Part shown: positions 34,574-44,764 of the stretch, one piece after another
How the letters are laid out: every line of letters begins with the position of its first letter
Position numbering within the stretch: the stretch's first letter is position 1
Assembly (NCBI GenBank): GCA_947259765.1
Contig: CAMYNG010000011.1
Coordinates: 1-53,758 of the forward strand
From: an uncultured Ectothiorhodospiraceae bacterium
GTDB taxonomy: Bacteria; Pseudomonadota; Gammaproteobacteria; CAMYNG01
Length of the DNA stretch: 53,758 bases
Reading direction: 5' to 3'
Program-made: the position numbers and the translations under genes
The notes under the pieces: model-generated
The model's input: only the letters and a program-made list of their open reading frames with translations
What the model was told of the DNA's origin: nothing
Databases searched by the model: none

Positions 34574-36763
34574 ATGACCGTTACAACCCCTTCAGCAGAG
34601 AAATTAAGCCCCGCAGAAATTCGCATCATCGAGGCGCGCCACCATGACCCATTCGAGGTGTTGGGATTGCACACAGACGGTGCAACTGAGTCGGTTACTG
34701 TTTTCCTGCCGCATGCCGAACACGTCACCTTAGCCGATCAACAACTGCCAATACCACGTATTGAAGGTACGGATCTGTTTCGTTGGACCGGCCCTGCCGG
34801 AACCCTTTCACACCCCTACGAGATTGCCTGGATAGACGAGCACGATCAGCAGCATGTTCGGCACGATCCCTATACATTCGCGCCACAGATTTCCGATTTT
34901 GACTTACATCTGTTTGGGGAAGGCAAGCACTGGCATATCTACCGCGTCCTGGGCGCGCACGCGTACGTTGCCGACGGTATCGCGGGCGTACGTTTCGCTA
35001 CCTGGGCGCCCAATGCAGAGCGCGTTAGCGTGGTTGGCGATTTCAACCACTGGGATGGCCGCTGCAATCCGATGCGCTCGCGGGGCGGGGGGGGTGTTTG
35101 GGAGTTGTTTATACCGAATATCGACATCGGTACGCTGTACAAATTCGAGATACGCAGCCGCGAGTCAGGCCATATCCTGCAAAAAACAGACCCTTACGCT
35201 CAACAATTCGAAGTTCGGCCCCGAACCGCTGCGCTGGTCACAGCCACTCCTGACTTTGCCTGGAGCGACACGGCATGGCTCAAGCAAAGATGCGACACGG
35301 ACTGGTTACACAGTGCCGTTTCCGTTTACGAAGTGCACCTGGGTTCCTGGCAACGCAACCCGCAAGGTGAGTTTCTCCATTACCGCGAGTTGGCGCACCG
35401 ACTTGTTGATCATGTTGTGGCGCTCGGCTTCACACACATTCAGTTGTTACCCATCACCGAGCACCCTTTGGATGCATCCTGGGGATACCAGACTACAGGC
35501 TATTTTGCACCGACGTCACGTTTCGGCTCACCGGACGACTTTCGCTATTTTGTCGACTACGCTCACAGCCACGGTATCGGCGTGTTGCTGGATTGGGTGC
35601 CCGCACACTTTCCCAAGGACAGTCACGGCCTGGCCCGATTTGACGGCACGCCATTGTATGAGCATGAAGATCCACGTCTCGGCGAACACCGCGACTGGGG
35701 CACACTAATCTATAACTACGGCCGATCCGAGGTACGCAATTTCCTGCTCGCCAGTGCCAACTACTGGCTGGAAGAATTTCATATCGACGGTTTGCGTGTC
35801 GACGCAGTGGCTTCCATGTTGTACCTCGACTACTCCCGCGAAGAAGGCGACTGGGCGCCGAACATATACGGCGGCAATGAAAATCTGGCGGCGATTGATT
35901 TTTTACGCGACCTCAACGAGCTTTCCCACGGCGAACATCCCGGCACCTTGATGGTGGCCGAGGAATCTACCGCCTGGCCGCAAGTGACTCGCCCAACCTG
36001 GCTTGGCGGGCTTGGTTTTACACTGAAATGGAACATGGGCTGGATGCACGATGTACTGACCTACATGTCAAAAGACCCGGTACACCGCCATTTCCATCAC
36101 GATCAACTCACCTTTGGTTTGCTGTACGCGTTTACGGAAAATTTCGTGTTGCCCTTTTCCCACGACGAGGTGGTACACGGTAAGGGTTCCATGTTGAACA
36201 AAATGCCCGGTGACGAATGGCAACGTTTCGCCAATCTACGCCTGTTGTACACCTTTATGTACACCTACCCGGGCGCAAAATTGTTGTTTATGGGTTCGGA
36301 GTTTGCTCAGGGTGACGAGTGGAATCATGCCCAGGCGCTCGATTGGTATGTACTGGATTACCCGCTGCATCAAGGTATACAGCAGCTGGTCACGGACCTC
36401 AACCGGCTGTATCGCGAAGATACTGCCCTGCATGCAGTAAACTATGAAGCCCATGGCTTTGAGTGGATTGACTGCCACGACGCGTCACAATCGGTACTCA
36501 GCTACCTACGCCGTGATGAGCAGGGTTTTACGATTACGGTAATGAATTTTACGCCCATTCCCCGTCATGACTACCGTATCGGCGTACCGACGGGCGGCGT
36601 TTATCGCGAGGTGCTCAACTCCGATTCGGAGTTTTACGGCGGCGCCAATATCGGCAACCCGTCAAACCTGGTCGCCGATGACATACCGTGGATGAACCGA
36701 TCGCATTCTCTGCAACTGACTCTGCCACCCCTCGCCGCCCTGGTACTTAAACTGGCAACCTAA
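34574..36763 (+). CDS. glgB: 1,4-alpha-glucan branching enzyme
   Basis: A 729-residue GH13 enzyme. A CBM48 region near the N-terminus ([24 protein letters not shown]) precedes the barrel. YEVHLGSW and the [11 protein letters not shown] strand follow, with nucleophile Asp in [14 protein letters not shown], acid/base Glu in MVAEEST and the third Asp in [14 protein letters not shown]. The length matches the E. coli enzyme. It is first of the glgB-glgA pair, 51 bases apart. Confidence 0.97.
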   Translation: MTVTTPSAEKLSPAEIRIIEARHHDPFEVLGLHTDGATESVTVFLPHAEHVTLADQQLPIPRIEGTDLFRWTGPAGTLSHPYEIAWIDEHDQQHVRHDPYTFAPQISDFDLHLFGEGKHWHIYRVLGAHAYVADGIAGVRFATWAPNAERVSVVGDFNHWDGRCNPMRSRGGGGVWELFIPNIDIGTLYKFEIRSRESGHILQKTDPYAQQFEVRPRTAALVTATPDFAWSDTAWLKQRCDTDWLHSAVSVYEVHLGSWQRNPQGEFLHYRELAHRLVDHVVALGFTHIQLLPITEHPLDASWGYQTTGYFAPTSRFGSPDDFRYFVDYAHSHGIGVLLDWVPAHFPKDSHGLARFDGTPLYEHEDPRLGEHRDWGTLIYNYGRSEVRNFLLASANYWLEEFHIDGLRVDAVASMLYLDYSREEGDWAPNIYGGNENLAAIDFLRDLNELSHGEHPGTLMVAEESTAWPQVTRPTWLGGLGFTLKWNMGWMHDVLTYMSKDPVHRHFHHDQLTFGLLYAFTENFVLPFSHDEVVHGKGSMLNKMPGDEWQRFANLRLLYTFMYTYPGAKLLFMGSEFAQGDEWNHAQALDWYVLDYPLHQGIQQLVTDLNRLYREDTALHAVNYEAHGFEWIDCHDASQSVLSYLRRDEQGFTITVMNFTPIPRHDYRIGVPTGGVYREVLNSDSEFYGGANIGNPSNLVADDIPWMNRSHSLQLTLPPLAALVLKLAT

Positions 36764-36814
36764 ATTGGCGATTTAGACAAGCAACCTTAACCGGCAACCT
36801 AAGCAGCGCACAGT

Positions 36815-38281
36815 ATGTCTCGTATTCTTTTCGCCACCAGCGAGGCCCACCCGCTAATGAAAACCGGCGGGCTCGCGGATGTTGCCGGTAGTCTTCCGCG
36901 TGCGCTTAAATCCCTGCGCGAGGATGTCCGGCTACTTATGCCGGCCTATCCGGACGCCATCGCCCGCGCACAACATGTTAAAACGGCTACCCGCTTCGAC
37001 ATCGCCGGTTACGCCATAACACTGTTGGAAACCCGCCTACCGGGTACTCAGGTGAAAACCTGGCTGGTGGATTGTCCAGCCTTGTTCGACCGACCTGGCA
37101 ATCCGTATCTGAACGCTGATGGCGAGCCCTGGATAGACAACGCCGAGCGTTTTCATGTGCTCTGCCGTGTTGCCGTCGAGGTGGCCTGCGATCGCGCCGG
37201 ACTGGACTGGCGCGCCGACCTGGTTCACTGCAATGATTGGCAGACGGGACTTGTACCGGCCTTTCTGCAGGGTGAAGCCGATCGGCCCGCAACCGTGTTC
37301 ACCATTCATAATCTGGCCTACCAGGGTCTGTTCCCGTACGAAAAATTCGTCTCACTGCACCTGCCACCCGCCATGTGGACACATCACCAACTGGAGTTTC
37401 ACGGTCAACTCTCTTTTATAAAGGGTGGCCTGGTGTTTGCGGACCGGCTTAATACGGTCAGCCCGACTTATGCCAAGGAAATACAAAGCCCGGAATTTGG
37501 CAATGGACTGGACGGCCTGTTACGCCACCGTTCCACTGCGCTAAACGGCATACTTAACGGTATCAACGGCGATGAGTGGAACCCAAACCGCGATGAGCAT
37601 ACTGCAGCCCCGTTCAACGCCAACACCTTAACCGGCAAAACCACCAACAAGCTGGCGCTTCAGTCTGCTTTTGGTCTGGTACAGAATAGCAAGCCCGCAC
37701 TGATCGGCAACGTCGGTCGCATGGTGGAGCAAAAAGGCGTGGACCTGGTCGTGCAAGCCTTACCGCAGTTACTGGCGCACCCGGTGCAGGTAGTGATTCT
37801 CGGTAGCGGCGCGACCATTTATGAAGACGCATTGACAGAGCTGGCACGACAGTACCCGAAGCAACTCGCAGTTAAGATAGGCTACGATGAAAAGCTCGCC
37901 CATCTGCTGGAGGCCGGCAGCGATATGTTTCTTATGCCGTCACGTTTCGAGCCCTGTGGGCTTAACCAGCTGTACAGTCTACGCTACGGCACGTTGCCCA
38001 TTGTTCGGCGTGTCGGTGGACTCGCAGATACGGTAATCGATGCCTCACCCTCAAACCTGGTGAGTGGGGAAGCCACTGGATTCGTTTTCGACAAGGCGAC
38101 AAAGGATGCACTATTAACGTGCACGGAGCGTGCAATTAAATGCTTCGGTGATCAGAAATTGTGGCGTCGCATGCAGCGAACCGCGATGCGACAGGACCAT
38201 AGCTGGCGCCACAGCGCACACGAATACGTATCGCTTTATACGCTGGCCATGCAGGCCGCAAAGTCCAAGCAAAAGGCCTGA
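36815..38281 (+). CDS. glgA: Glycogen synthase
   Basis: A 488-residue GT5 enzyme that adds glucose from ADP-glucose. KTGGLADVAGSLPRAL is the ADP-glucose motif. VHCNDWQTGLVPAFL and FTIHNLAYQGLFP follow. The second domain has GNVGRMVEQKGVDLV and FLMPSRFEPCGLNQLYSLRYGTLPIVRRVGGL. It is downstream of glgB on the same strand and convergent with a small SAP-like gene 12 bases away. Confidence 0.97.
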   Translation: MSRILFATSEAHPLMKTGGLADVAGSLPRALKSLREDVRLLMPAYPDAIARAQHVKTATRFDIAGYAITLLETRLPGTQVKTWLVDCPALFDRPGNPYLNADGEPWIDNAERFHVLCRVAVEVACDRAGLDWRADLVHCNDWQTGLVPAFLQGEADRPATVFTIHNLAYQGLFPYEKFVSLHLPPAMWTHHQLEFHGQLSFIKGGLVFADRLNTVSPTYAKEIQSPEFGNGLDGLLRHRSTALNGILNGINGDEWNPNRDEHTAAPFNANTLTGKTTNKLALQSAFGLVQNSKPALIGNVGRMVEQKGVDLVVQALPQLLAHPVQVVILGSGATIYEDALTELARQYPKQLAVKIGYDEKLAHLLEAGSDMFLMPSRFEPCGLNQLYSLRYGTLPIVRRVGGLADTVIDASPSNLVSGEATGFVFDKATKDALLTCTERAIKCFGDQKLWRRMQRTAMRQDHSWRHSAHEYVSLYTLAMQAAKSKQKA

Positions 38282-38293
38282 CAAAGAAAAAGT

Positions 38294-38497
38294 TCAGGAA
38301 TTTAGATTTTTTGCCGCTGCAAAACAGTCATTGCGCCAAATGCAATCGGCCTGATCGCAGATTCCACTGGCCGCTGTGGCAAAGCAGTCAAAGTTGCCTT
38401 CCTCCCGCTGCACGAACCGGATCAGTTCCGCCTTGCCAAGGCGTCCCGGTTTCAATCCACGATCACGTGCCAGCGTTCGAATATCGTCAACCCGCAT
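38294..38497 (-). CDS. Small SAP-like, four-cysteine protein
   Basis: A 67-residue protein. Residues 1-33 (VDDIRTLARDRGLKPGRLGKAELIRFVQ) match a SAP / Rho-N-like helix-extended-helix nucleic-acid-binding motif. The rest has four cysteines in the pattern FDCFATA, ICDQADCIWRNDCF, which could bind a metal or disulfide. Small proteins of this layout occur in several proteobacteria; the function is unknown. An AGGAGAGG sequence upstream supports the start. Confidence 0.75.
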   Translation of the reverse strand: MRVDDIRTLARDRGLKPGRLGKAELIRFVQREEGNFDCFATAASGICDQADCIWRNDCFAAAKNLNS

Positions 38498-38805
38498 GAG
38501 TTCCTCTCCTCCGTTCTAAATTAAAAAAACCTTGCCCGGCGTGTAGGAAAAACCGCACACCAGCCTCCTTGTCAACAAAGCAAGTTACATTTAGTTTTAT
38601 AGACCAATGTCACGGGCATGCAAGTGTGCGACTAAAATCACTTACGGACCCCTGAATCTGCAACTGCGATGGCGTGGCGAATTCAATTTGTCACGCCAAA
38701 CGCGCACAATAGACAGCAAACGGTCTATCATTGCAGTTCACCTGCGAGATTCTACGCGGACCGGTTGCGGTTCCATGCTCGGCGTAAAAAAAAGGAAATA
38801 TAAAC
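38498..38805. other. Divergent intergenic region before gnd
   Basis: About 308 bases with no credible gene; an open frame across it is only a shadow running into gnd. It should hold promoters of the SAP-like gene and gnd. AAGGAAA precedes gnd as a ribosome site. A TTGTCA box near 38688 has no good matching -10. Confidence 0.45.
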
Positions 38806-39714
38806 ATGCGACTTGCAATAATTGGACTTGGCAAAATGGGTGCCAATATGGCGCGGCGGCTTTTACGTCACGAACACGAAGTGGTGGGCTACAATCGTTC
38901 TGTGGAAATAGTCAATGAACTGGCAAGGGATGCAGGGCTGCTAAGCGCAGACAGCGTCGCAACGGCGGTTAGCCAATTAAACTCACCCCGTGTCGTGTGG
39001 TTAATGCTCCCCAGCGGCGAGCCTACAGAAAACACCCTGTGCCAGCTATTACCCATGCTGGACGCGGGCGACATCGTCATAGACGGCGGTAACGCAAATT
39101 ATCACGATAGTCAGCGGCGTGGTGAGCTGGCAGCCGAAAGCAACATCGAGTATGTCGACGCGGGCACGTCCGGAGGCATCTGGGGGCTGGAGGAAGGTTA
39201 TTGCATGATGGTGGGCGGTAACCCGGCAGCAATCGAACACATTACCCCCATTTTAAAGTCACTGGCTCCCGCGCATGATCATGGCTGGGCACACGTGGGT
39301 CCCATCGGCGCGGGTCATTTTACCAAGATGATCCATAACGGCATTGAGTACGGCATGATGCAGGCGATGGCCGAAGGTCTGGCGTTACTTCGCGGCAAGC
39401 CGGAGTTTGAACTGGATCTGGCTCAGGTCACTGAGCTTTGGCGCCACGGCTCCGTGGTACGCAGCTGGTTGCTGGACCTCACGGCTGAGTTCCTGCAACA
39501 AGACCAACAGCTCAAGGACGTTGCACCCTATGTCGCAGACTCCGGCGAAGGTCGCTGGACAGTCATCGAAGCAGTTGATCAAGGTACGGCGGCGCCGGTA
39601 TTGTCGCTTGCACTGTTAATGCGTTTTGCCAGCCAGGACGAACAGGGCTATGGAGAACGTGTGCTCAGCATGATGCGCAACGCCTTCGGCGGGCATTTCG
39701 TGAACAAGGAATAA
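38806..39714 (+). CDS. gnd: 6-phosphogluconate dehydrogenase, decarboxylating (short form)
   Basis: A 302-residue enzyme converting 6-phosphogluconate to ribulose-5-phosphate. MRLAIIGLGKMGANMARRLL is the cofactor-binding start, DAGTSGGIWGLEEGYCMMVGG the substrate loop, and KMIHNGIEYGMMQAMAEG carries the catalytic Lys and Asn. It is about 300 residues, the short tetrameric type (GndA/YqeC-like), rather than the 470-residue E. coli form; such enzymes are often NAD-linked. zwf follows 91 bases later. Confidence 0.93.
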   Translation: MRLAIIGLGKMGANMARRLLRHEHEVVGYNRSVEIVNELARDAGLLSADSVATAVSQLNSPRVVWLMLPSGEPTENTLCQLLPMLDAGDIVIDGGNANYHDSQRRGELAAESNIEYVDAGTSGGIWGLEEGYCMMVGGNPAAIEHITPILKSLAPAHDHGWAHVGPIGAGHFTKMIHNGIEYGMMQAMAEGLALLRGKPEFELDLAQVTELWRHGSVVRSWLLDLTAEFLQQDQQLKDVAPYVADSGEGRWTVIEAVDQGTAAPVLSLALLMRFASQDEQGYGERVLSMMRNAFGGHFVNKE

Positions 39715-39805
39715 ACTTAAGTACATCGACACCTACATCGTCCGTTTTCAACGGTAGCGGGTGCGAAATCGCGCTCACACACTGACGTCGGAGAACTCAA
39801 GCGTT

Positions 39806-41287
39806 ATGACATCCCCCTGCACCTTTGTCATTTTTGGCGCGACAGGCAATCTGTCGCGGATCAAGTTGCTACCTGCCCTGTACAACCTCGATAAGGCGGG
39901 TAGATTGCCTGATGGCATGTGTATTCTTGGTTTTGGCCGGCGTGAATGGGACCATACGCAATGGTGCAAGTACGTGGAGGAGATATTGCGCAAGCGTACA
40001 GCCACTGTATTTGATGAAGATGTCTTTGCCCGCTTTTCCACCCGTTTGAAATTTTTTAGTGGCGATCTAGAAGAAATTGAAGCCTACCGACGCCTGCGGG
40101 AAAGCATTGAGGCTGACAGTGATTGTCCGGCAAACATTGTTTTTTACATGTCCGTACAGCCTTCGATCTATGGTGATGTCGCCCGCCGGCTTGGAGATGT
40201 AGGACTGAATCAAGACGAAGCGGGTTGGCGCCGTCTGGTTATAGAAAAACCCTTTGGTTACGACACCGAAAGTGCGCAGGTACTGGAGGGACATTTACAT
40301 CGGTACTTTGCCGAGAATCAAATTTTCCGCATTGATCACTATTTGGGTAAAGCGATGGTGCAAAACGTGCTCGTGTTTCGCTTTGCCAATCTCATGATGG
40401 AACCGTTATGGAACCGTAATTTTATCGACCACGTGCAGATCACGCATTCCGAAACCCAAGGGATCAGTGGTCGCGCCGCATTCTATGATGACGTGGGTGC
40501 CATGCGCGATATGCTGCAGAGCCATTTGTTGCAAATGCTCACTCTGGTGGCCATGGAACCGCCTGCCAGCCTGGATGCGGATTCCCTGCGCGACGAAAAA
40601 GTTAAAGTTCTCAAGTCGATCCGTCCCATTCCGCGTAATGCTGTGCACGCACATGCGTTTCGCGCCCAATATACCGGCGGTATGATCGACAATGATAAAG
40701 CAGCCGGTTATCTGGAAGAACCCGATGTTCCGCAACACAGTACAACGGAAACCTACGCGTCGATGAAATTGTATATCGATAACTGGCGCTGGCGTAATGT
40801 ACCCTTTTATTTGCGTACCGGAAAACGCATGGCGAAAAACAGTTCGGCCATCGGTATACGCTTCAAGCATCCGCCGCAACAGTTGTTCCGCAAGACCCAA
40901 ATCGAACAGCTCAAACCGAACTGGATCGTACTGGGGATCCAGCCTCAGGAGTGCATGCGCCTGGAGATCCAGGCCAAGGAACCCGGTTTGGAGCTCCGCA
41001 CGCAAACCACCCAGCTCGACGCGGCCTATTGCGGCACGGTGACCAATCAGCTGGAGGCTTACGAAGACTTGTTGCTGGACATTCTCGAGGATGACTGTTC
41101 GCTGTTTCTTCGCTATGACGAGATCCGCTGGGCGTGGGAAGTTGTCGACCCTATATTAAAAGTCTGGACTACCGAACGAGATTTTATCAACACCTACCCC
41201 GCAGGCAGTTGGGGACCGCAGGAAGACATTCGCCTGTTTGATCGCGACGACCAACTGTGGCGAAATTCATTTTTCGATGTCGATTGA
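39806..41287 (+). CDS. zwf: Glucose-6-phosphate 1-dehydrogenase
   Basis: A 493-residue enzyme that oxidises glucose-6-phosphate to 6-phosphogluconolactone. The start [22 protein letters not shown] is set by GGAGAA ten bases upstream and by the Rossmann motif at the N-terminus. The active-site block reads [13 protein letters not shown], with His and Lys kept but the usual Glu after GK replaced by Ala. The later block reads [10 protein letters not shown] in place of the more common MIQNH, catalytic His kept. Its stop directly abuts the convergent glk stop. Confidence 0.95.
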   Translation: MTSPCTFVIFGATGNLSRIKLLPALYNLDKAGRLPDGMCILGFGRREWDHTQWCKYVEEILRKRTATVFDEDVFARFSTRLKFFSGDLEEIEAYRRLRESIEADSDCPANIVFYMSVQPSIYGDVARRLGDVGLNQDEAGWRRLVIEKPFGYDTESAQVLEGHLHRYFAENQIFRIDHYLGKAMVQNVLVFRFANLMMEPLWNRNFIDHVQITHSETQGISGRAAFYDDVGAMRDMLQSHLLQMLTLVAMEPPASLDADSLRDEKVKVLKSIRPIPRNAVHAHAFRAQYTGGMIDNDKAAGYLEEPDVPQHSTTETYASMKLYIDNWRWRNVPFYLRTGKRMAKNSSAIGIRFKHPPQQLFRKTQIEQLKPNWIVLGIQPQECMRLEIQAKEPGLELRTQTTQLDAAYCGTVTNQLEAYEDLLLDILEDDCSLFLRYDEIRWAWEVVDPILKVWTTERDFINTYPAGSWGPQEDIRLFDRDDQLWRNSFFDVD

Positions 41288-42292
41288 TTAGAGCTCGTCT
41301 ACACTCTGCGTCACGAGCTGTGCAGCCCGCAACATCGCGCCCAGCAAACCCACCTGATCATTAAGCACAACATGTACCGGAATTTTCTTTAGTAGTTCTG
41401 TCATGGGTGGTTTGTCATTAAAACGTGCCAGGCAATCATTCTGTTGTAATCGGGCAAGAATCTTTGGCGCGATACCGCCTGCAATGAAAATTCCGGCGCG
41501 GGGGATACAGTTAAGAGCCAGGTTGCCCGCGTAGGACAACAGGTTGAGCGCAAATAGATCCAACGCCTGCACCGCCAAAGGATCACTATTCGCGAGAGCC
41601 GCTTTGGAAACAGCAGCGGCTGCATCCCGTTCCTGCATGGCCTGGCGTAGCTCGTCTCCCGCACTAACACCGAAGTGCTGAGCCAAAAATTCGAAAATTC
41701 TTAGGAGTCCATCACCGGATAACAACTGTTCGTAACTGGCCCGCGCATGCATTTGTTGCATCCAGCGCAACAACTCGATCTCTAAAGACAGCTTCGGCGC
41801 AAAATCAGCATGGCCAGCTTCGCAGGCAATCGCCTGGTAGCCGTTTTCACACGGTACCGCCAATGCCTGCCCGAATCCCGTGCCCGCACCCAATACCGCA
41901 TAAACGCCATCCTGAATCGGTTCACCCGTCTGCAGGGTCGCGCGCTCGTCATCTTGCAGCGCGGGAATTCCGTACGCGGCGCCCTGGAAATCATTGATAA
42001 GCACTACCCGGCGAATCTTAAATTGTTCTGAAATTGCTTTAGTATTCAACACCCAGGGCAGATTGGTAATACGCGCCTCATCTGCATGCACCGGTCCCGC
42101 CACGGCAAAACAGGCAAGCACCGGGCTCGCGTCAACATCAGCAAATAGTTGTTCCAGCACATCGTTAAAGCTCGCGAACTGTTCGCTCGCATAACTGTGC
42201 CGATAGACGATCCGTGGGGTCACGCCGTTTTTGATTTCCGCCAACAACAATCGCGAATTGGTACCGCCGATGTCACCGGCCAAAATCAGCAT
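41288..42292 (-). CDS. glk: Glucokinase
   Basis: A 334-residue ATP-dependent glucokinase of the bacterial group A type. LAGDIGGTNSRLLLAE is the phosphate loop, RRVVLINDFQGAAYGI carries the catalytic Asp, and VLGAGTGFGQALAV and CEAGHADFAP are the adenosine and glucose motifs. It is the last gene of a minus-strand unit parA-like, pgl, glk, nine bases after pgl. It would phosphorylate glucose set free by MalQ. Confidence 0.94.
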   Translation of the reverse strand: MLILAGDIGGTNSRLLLAEIKNGVTPRIVYRHSYASEQFASFNDVLEQLFADVDASPVLACFAVAGPVHADEARITNLPWVLNTKAISEQFKIRRVVLINDFQGAAYGIPALQDDERATLQTGEPIQDGVYAVLGAGTGFGQALAVPCENGYQAIACEAGHADFAPKLSLEIELLRWMQQMHARASYEQLLSGDGLLRIFEFLAQHFGVSAGDELRQAMQERDAAAAVSKAALANSDPLAVQALDLFALNLLSYAGNLALNCIPRAGIFIAGGIAPKILARLQQNDCLARFNDKPPMTELLKKIPVHVVLNDQVGLLGAMLRAAQLVTQSVDEL

Positions 42293-42301
42293 AGTGACTA
42301 A

Positions 42302-43039
42302 TCAGGTAATCCGATTTGCCGCGGCGCTGTCAAGAAACCAGTGCACGGTACCGCGCGGCTCAATTAATTGGACGGGGTATTGCTTTGATCCATTGGTACC
42401 CACTAAAACTTTACGCATAATTTCGGACTTTGACTCACCTGCAACAAGAAACATCAACTCACGTGCATTATTCAGCACCGGTAAGGTCAGGCTGAGCCGC
42501 CAGGTATTCAGCTTGTCAACGAACACTGCGGCAACCCGATCCTGTGTGTTATTTAGGATGTCCGTATCCGGAAACAAGGACGCGGTGTGTCCATCGTCGC
42601 CGAGCCCCAGCAGGATCAGGTCAAACTCGGGCACACCCGCGAGGCTCGGCGGCAGTTCCTCGAGATGTTCGGCATAATCACGCGCAGCCGCCTTGCTGTC
42701 ATCCCATTCACCGTGCATGCGGAAGATTTGCGGTTTGGGAACGCCGACGTGATTCAGCAGTGCTTCACACGCCATGTGATAATTACTTTGCGGGTCATCG
42801 GGTGGAACCGATCGTTCATCGCCGAAAAAAATGCACACACGACGCCAGTCGATACGTGATGCCATCTTTTTATCTGCGAGTAGTTCGTACATTCTGCGCG
42901 GTGTGTTACCACCCGCCAGGGCCACACTGAACATTCCGCGGCGAGTGAGCGCCTGTCGTACACGTGTGACGAAAAACTCCGCCGCAGCCCCGCTGAGACC
43001 ATCGATGTTATCGAAAACCTGTACGCCGTTTATGGCCAT
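42302..43039 (-). CDS. pgl: 6-phosphogluconolactonase (DevB/SOL type)
   Basis: A 245-residue protein that hydrolyses the Zwf product. It has the NagB-like fold with VALAGGNTPRRMYELLAD near the N-terminus, RVCIFFGDERSVPPDDPQSNYHMA and LILLGLGDDGHTASLFP, all typical of Pgl. It lies 12 bases after the ParA-like gene and 9 before glk, so the three are probably one transcript. Confidence 0.95.
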   Translation of the reverse strand: MAINGVQVFDNIDGLSGAAAEFFVTRVRQALTRRGMFSVALAGGNTPRRMYELLADKKMASRIDWRRVCIFFGDERSVPPDDPQSNYHMACEALLNHVGVPKPQIFRMHGEWDDSKAAARDYAEHLEELPPSLAGVPEFDLILLGLGDDGHTASLFPDTDILNNTQDRVAAVFVDKLNTWRLSLTLPVLNNARELMFLVAGESKSEIMRKVLVGTNGSKQYPVQLIEPRGTVHWFLDSAAANRIT

Positions 43040-43051
43040 AAGCGATTACAG

Positions 43052-43693
43052 TCAGACCGGCAGACTACGTTTGCTACGCAACCATTTGACCAGCGGCTCC
43101 CACTGCTCCAGATCCTGCCAAACCATCGACGGCGCAAGTTCAAAAATTCCCAGGCCACGCTCCGCCGCACGGATGTAATTTTGCGAGTCACGCAAATGTG
43201 TAAGGAACGGGATCTTGAGGCTTTTCAGGAATGCTTCGAGGTTGTGGTAAATGAGTGTGTTCTCGCGCACCCGATTGGCCACCACCGCGACACGCGTCTG
43301 CTTACGAGAAATTTTACCGACCACGAGCAGATCCTTGATAAAGTGCGCGGCTGCGCGCATATCCATGGGTGAAGGCAACACCGGCACCAGGATGGTCTGA
43401 GCGCGACGTACGAGTGAACTCAATTCCGTATTGGAAACACGCGCCGGCGCGTCCATGATTAAAACCTCGGTATCGCGCGGTGCGGTTGCACTTCCTTTGT
43501 AGGCGGCAAGACCCACAATTTCCGGCCACTCCTCGCCGCGAACCTGCAGCCACTCCATACTCGATGCTTGTGGATCATAATCCGCCAGGGCGACTCGCCG
43601 CTCCTCCTCCCAGGCGTAATAACTGGCCAGATTGGTTGCCAGGGTACTTTTGCCACAGCCTCCTTTCGCATTTAACACCAGGATTGTGCGCAT
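43052..43693 (-). CDS. Orphan ParA/MinD-family ATPase
   Basis: A 213-residue deviant Walker ATPase. VLNAKGGCGKSTLATNLA is the Walker A motif with signature Lys, VALADYDPQASSMEWL is the A' motif and VLIMDAPA the Walker B motif. It lacks the N-terminal DNA-binding extension of plasmid ParA, and no ParB or cargo adaptor is beside it. It belongs to the short orphan ParA group, some of which position enzyme complexes or chemoreceptors. Placement first in an operon with pgl and glk is unusual; the cargo is unknown. Confidence 0.88.
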   Translation of the reverse strand: MRTILVLNAKGGCGKSTLATNLASYYAWEEERRVALADYDPQASSMEWLQVRGEEWPEIVGLAAYKGSATAPRDTEVLIMDAPARVSNTELSSLVRRAQTILVPVLPSPMDMRAAAHFIKDLLVVGKISRKQTRVAVVANRVRENTLIYHNLEAFLKSLKIPFLTHLRDSQNYIRAAERGLGIFELAPSMVWQDLEQWEPLVKWLRSKRSLPV

Positions 43694-43812
43694 GGATCTA
43701 ACTCCCCACTTTCGGCAGCCGCAATATTATTAATTCTTTATATTCTTGAACGGCAATTCACACCTGAGCCAACGGTACCCGATCTGATGGATGGTGTATA
43801 GCGGCCAAACAG

Positions 43813-43847
43813 CAGAAAGCCGCCGCGAAAATCGCGGCGGCTTTCTG
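43813..43847. terminator. Long GC-rich hairpin after the carbonic anhydrase gene
   Basis: A 16-bp perfect stem (43813-43828 with 43832-43847, loop three A) lies 31 bases after the stop of the carbonic anhydrase gene. The strand-symmetric CTTTCTG ends give a weak T-run on both strands. It probably ends that transcript. Confidence 0.75.
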
Positions 43848-43877
43848 TAAATGTATGATTTTCTGCTAAATAGGAAT

Positions 43878-44630
43878 TTAGTTGCTGGCACTGATTTGCC
43901 GACCATTAAGCGGTTGCACGGGCCGGACACTTTTGCTGAACAGAGCGGTAAATGCGGCAACCTGAGTAGCGGAAACCGAGCTGGGTTGCTGTAATACCAT
44001 CCAGTTCACGCCTTCGGAGCACGGTGGTGTGGTCAGGGAACCGGAATAATTATAGTAGGCCCGGTCCACCGGCATCACGCTTGCCACGTCTGACTGGAAA
44101 CCACCGAGGTCCGTTTTGCTACCGCTGGTTTTAGGTAGTTTCTGCCAAAGCTCGGCGACAACCGGGTTGCTGGCGCCCGAGTTCATTAGCACGCCAACAA
44201 CGCCGAGCTGTCCGTCGGCCGCCTGGTGTACAAAATGCGCGACCATGTCCCCCGGCGCTCCATTAATGGTGTGCTCCGACGGTGAGTGAAAGTGAAATTG
44301 CAACAACTTGTACGTTTTGCCATTGACGGTGATAGAACTACCCGGATTCATGTTGACCTGGATAGTGTGGCCATTGTTGACGATACTTTTTGGCTTTGCA
44401 GTATAGTCAAACTGGATTGGGTCTAATGCCTTTTTTGCTACACCGTGAATATCAATTGGCGACTGTTTTTGGCCATCTTTACAAACCTGGTAACTCGGGC
44501 TTAAGGTCCCCCAGTGCTCCGGCCCCTCATGACCCGAGTATCCCCAATGGACGCTGCTACCGGCAAACACACCAACACAAGTTAAACCAAGTAAAAGTAT
44601 AGATAATGCACTGCGACTTTTTGTTTTCAT
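43878..44630 (-). CDS. Alpha-carbonic anhydrase, periplasmic
   Basis: A 250-residue protein with a signal peptide (MKTKSRSALSILLLGLTCVGVFAGS). Zinc ligands are two His in LLQFHFHSPSEH and one in VAHFVHQ. WGYSGHEGPEHWG, QSPIDI and the C-terminal SLTTPPCSEGVNW are family hallmarks; two cysteines (YQVC, PPC) can form the usual disulfide. The ATG at 44630 is chosen over GTG at 44633 because GGAAG then has a five-base spacer. It would interconvert CO2 and bicarbonate in the periplasm, which suggests CO2 supply or pH control. Confidence 0.94.
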   Translation of the reverse strand: MKTKSRSALSILLLGLTCVGVFAGSSVHWGYSGHEGPEHWGTLSPSYQVCKDGQKQSPIDIHGVAKKALDPIQFDYTAKPKSIVNNGHTIQVNMNPGSSITVNGKTYKLLQFHFHSPSEHTINGAPGDMVAHFVHQAADGQLGVVGVLMNSGASNPVVAELWQKLPKTSGSKTDLGGFQSDVASVMPVDRAYYNYSGSLTTPPCSEGVNWMVLQQPSSVSATQVAAFTALFSKSVRPVQPLNGRQISASN

Positions 44631-44764
44631 CACTTCTTCCTTATATTGCTATTTTGACGAATAGCACTTGCGATGATGAATCGAAATTTGAACGACGTTA
44701 ATTGTAGACGATCAAAACAAACTAACGAGCGTCCTGGAAAAATTTGAGGAAAGGAAAAAATTTT

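Noticed and set aside
38607-38918. 103-residue frame running into gnd
   Set aside because: It overlaps the gnd start in another frame, has no family resemblance, and occupies what must be the promoter region.
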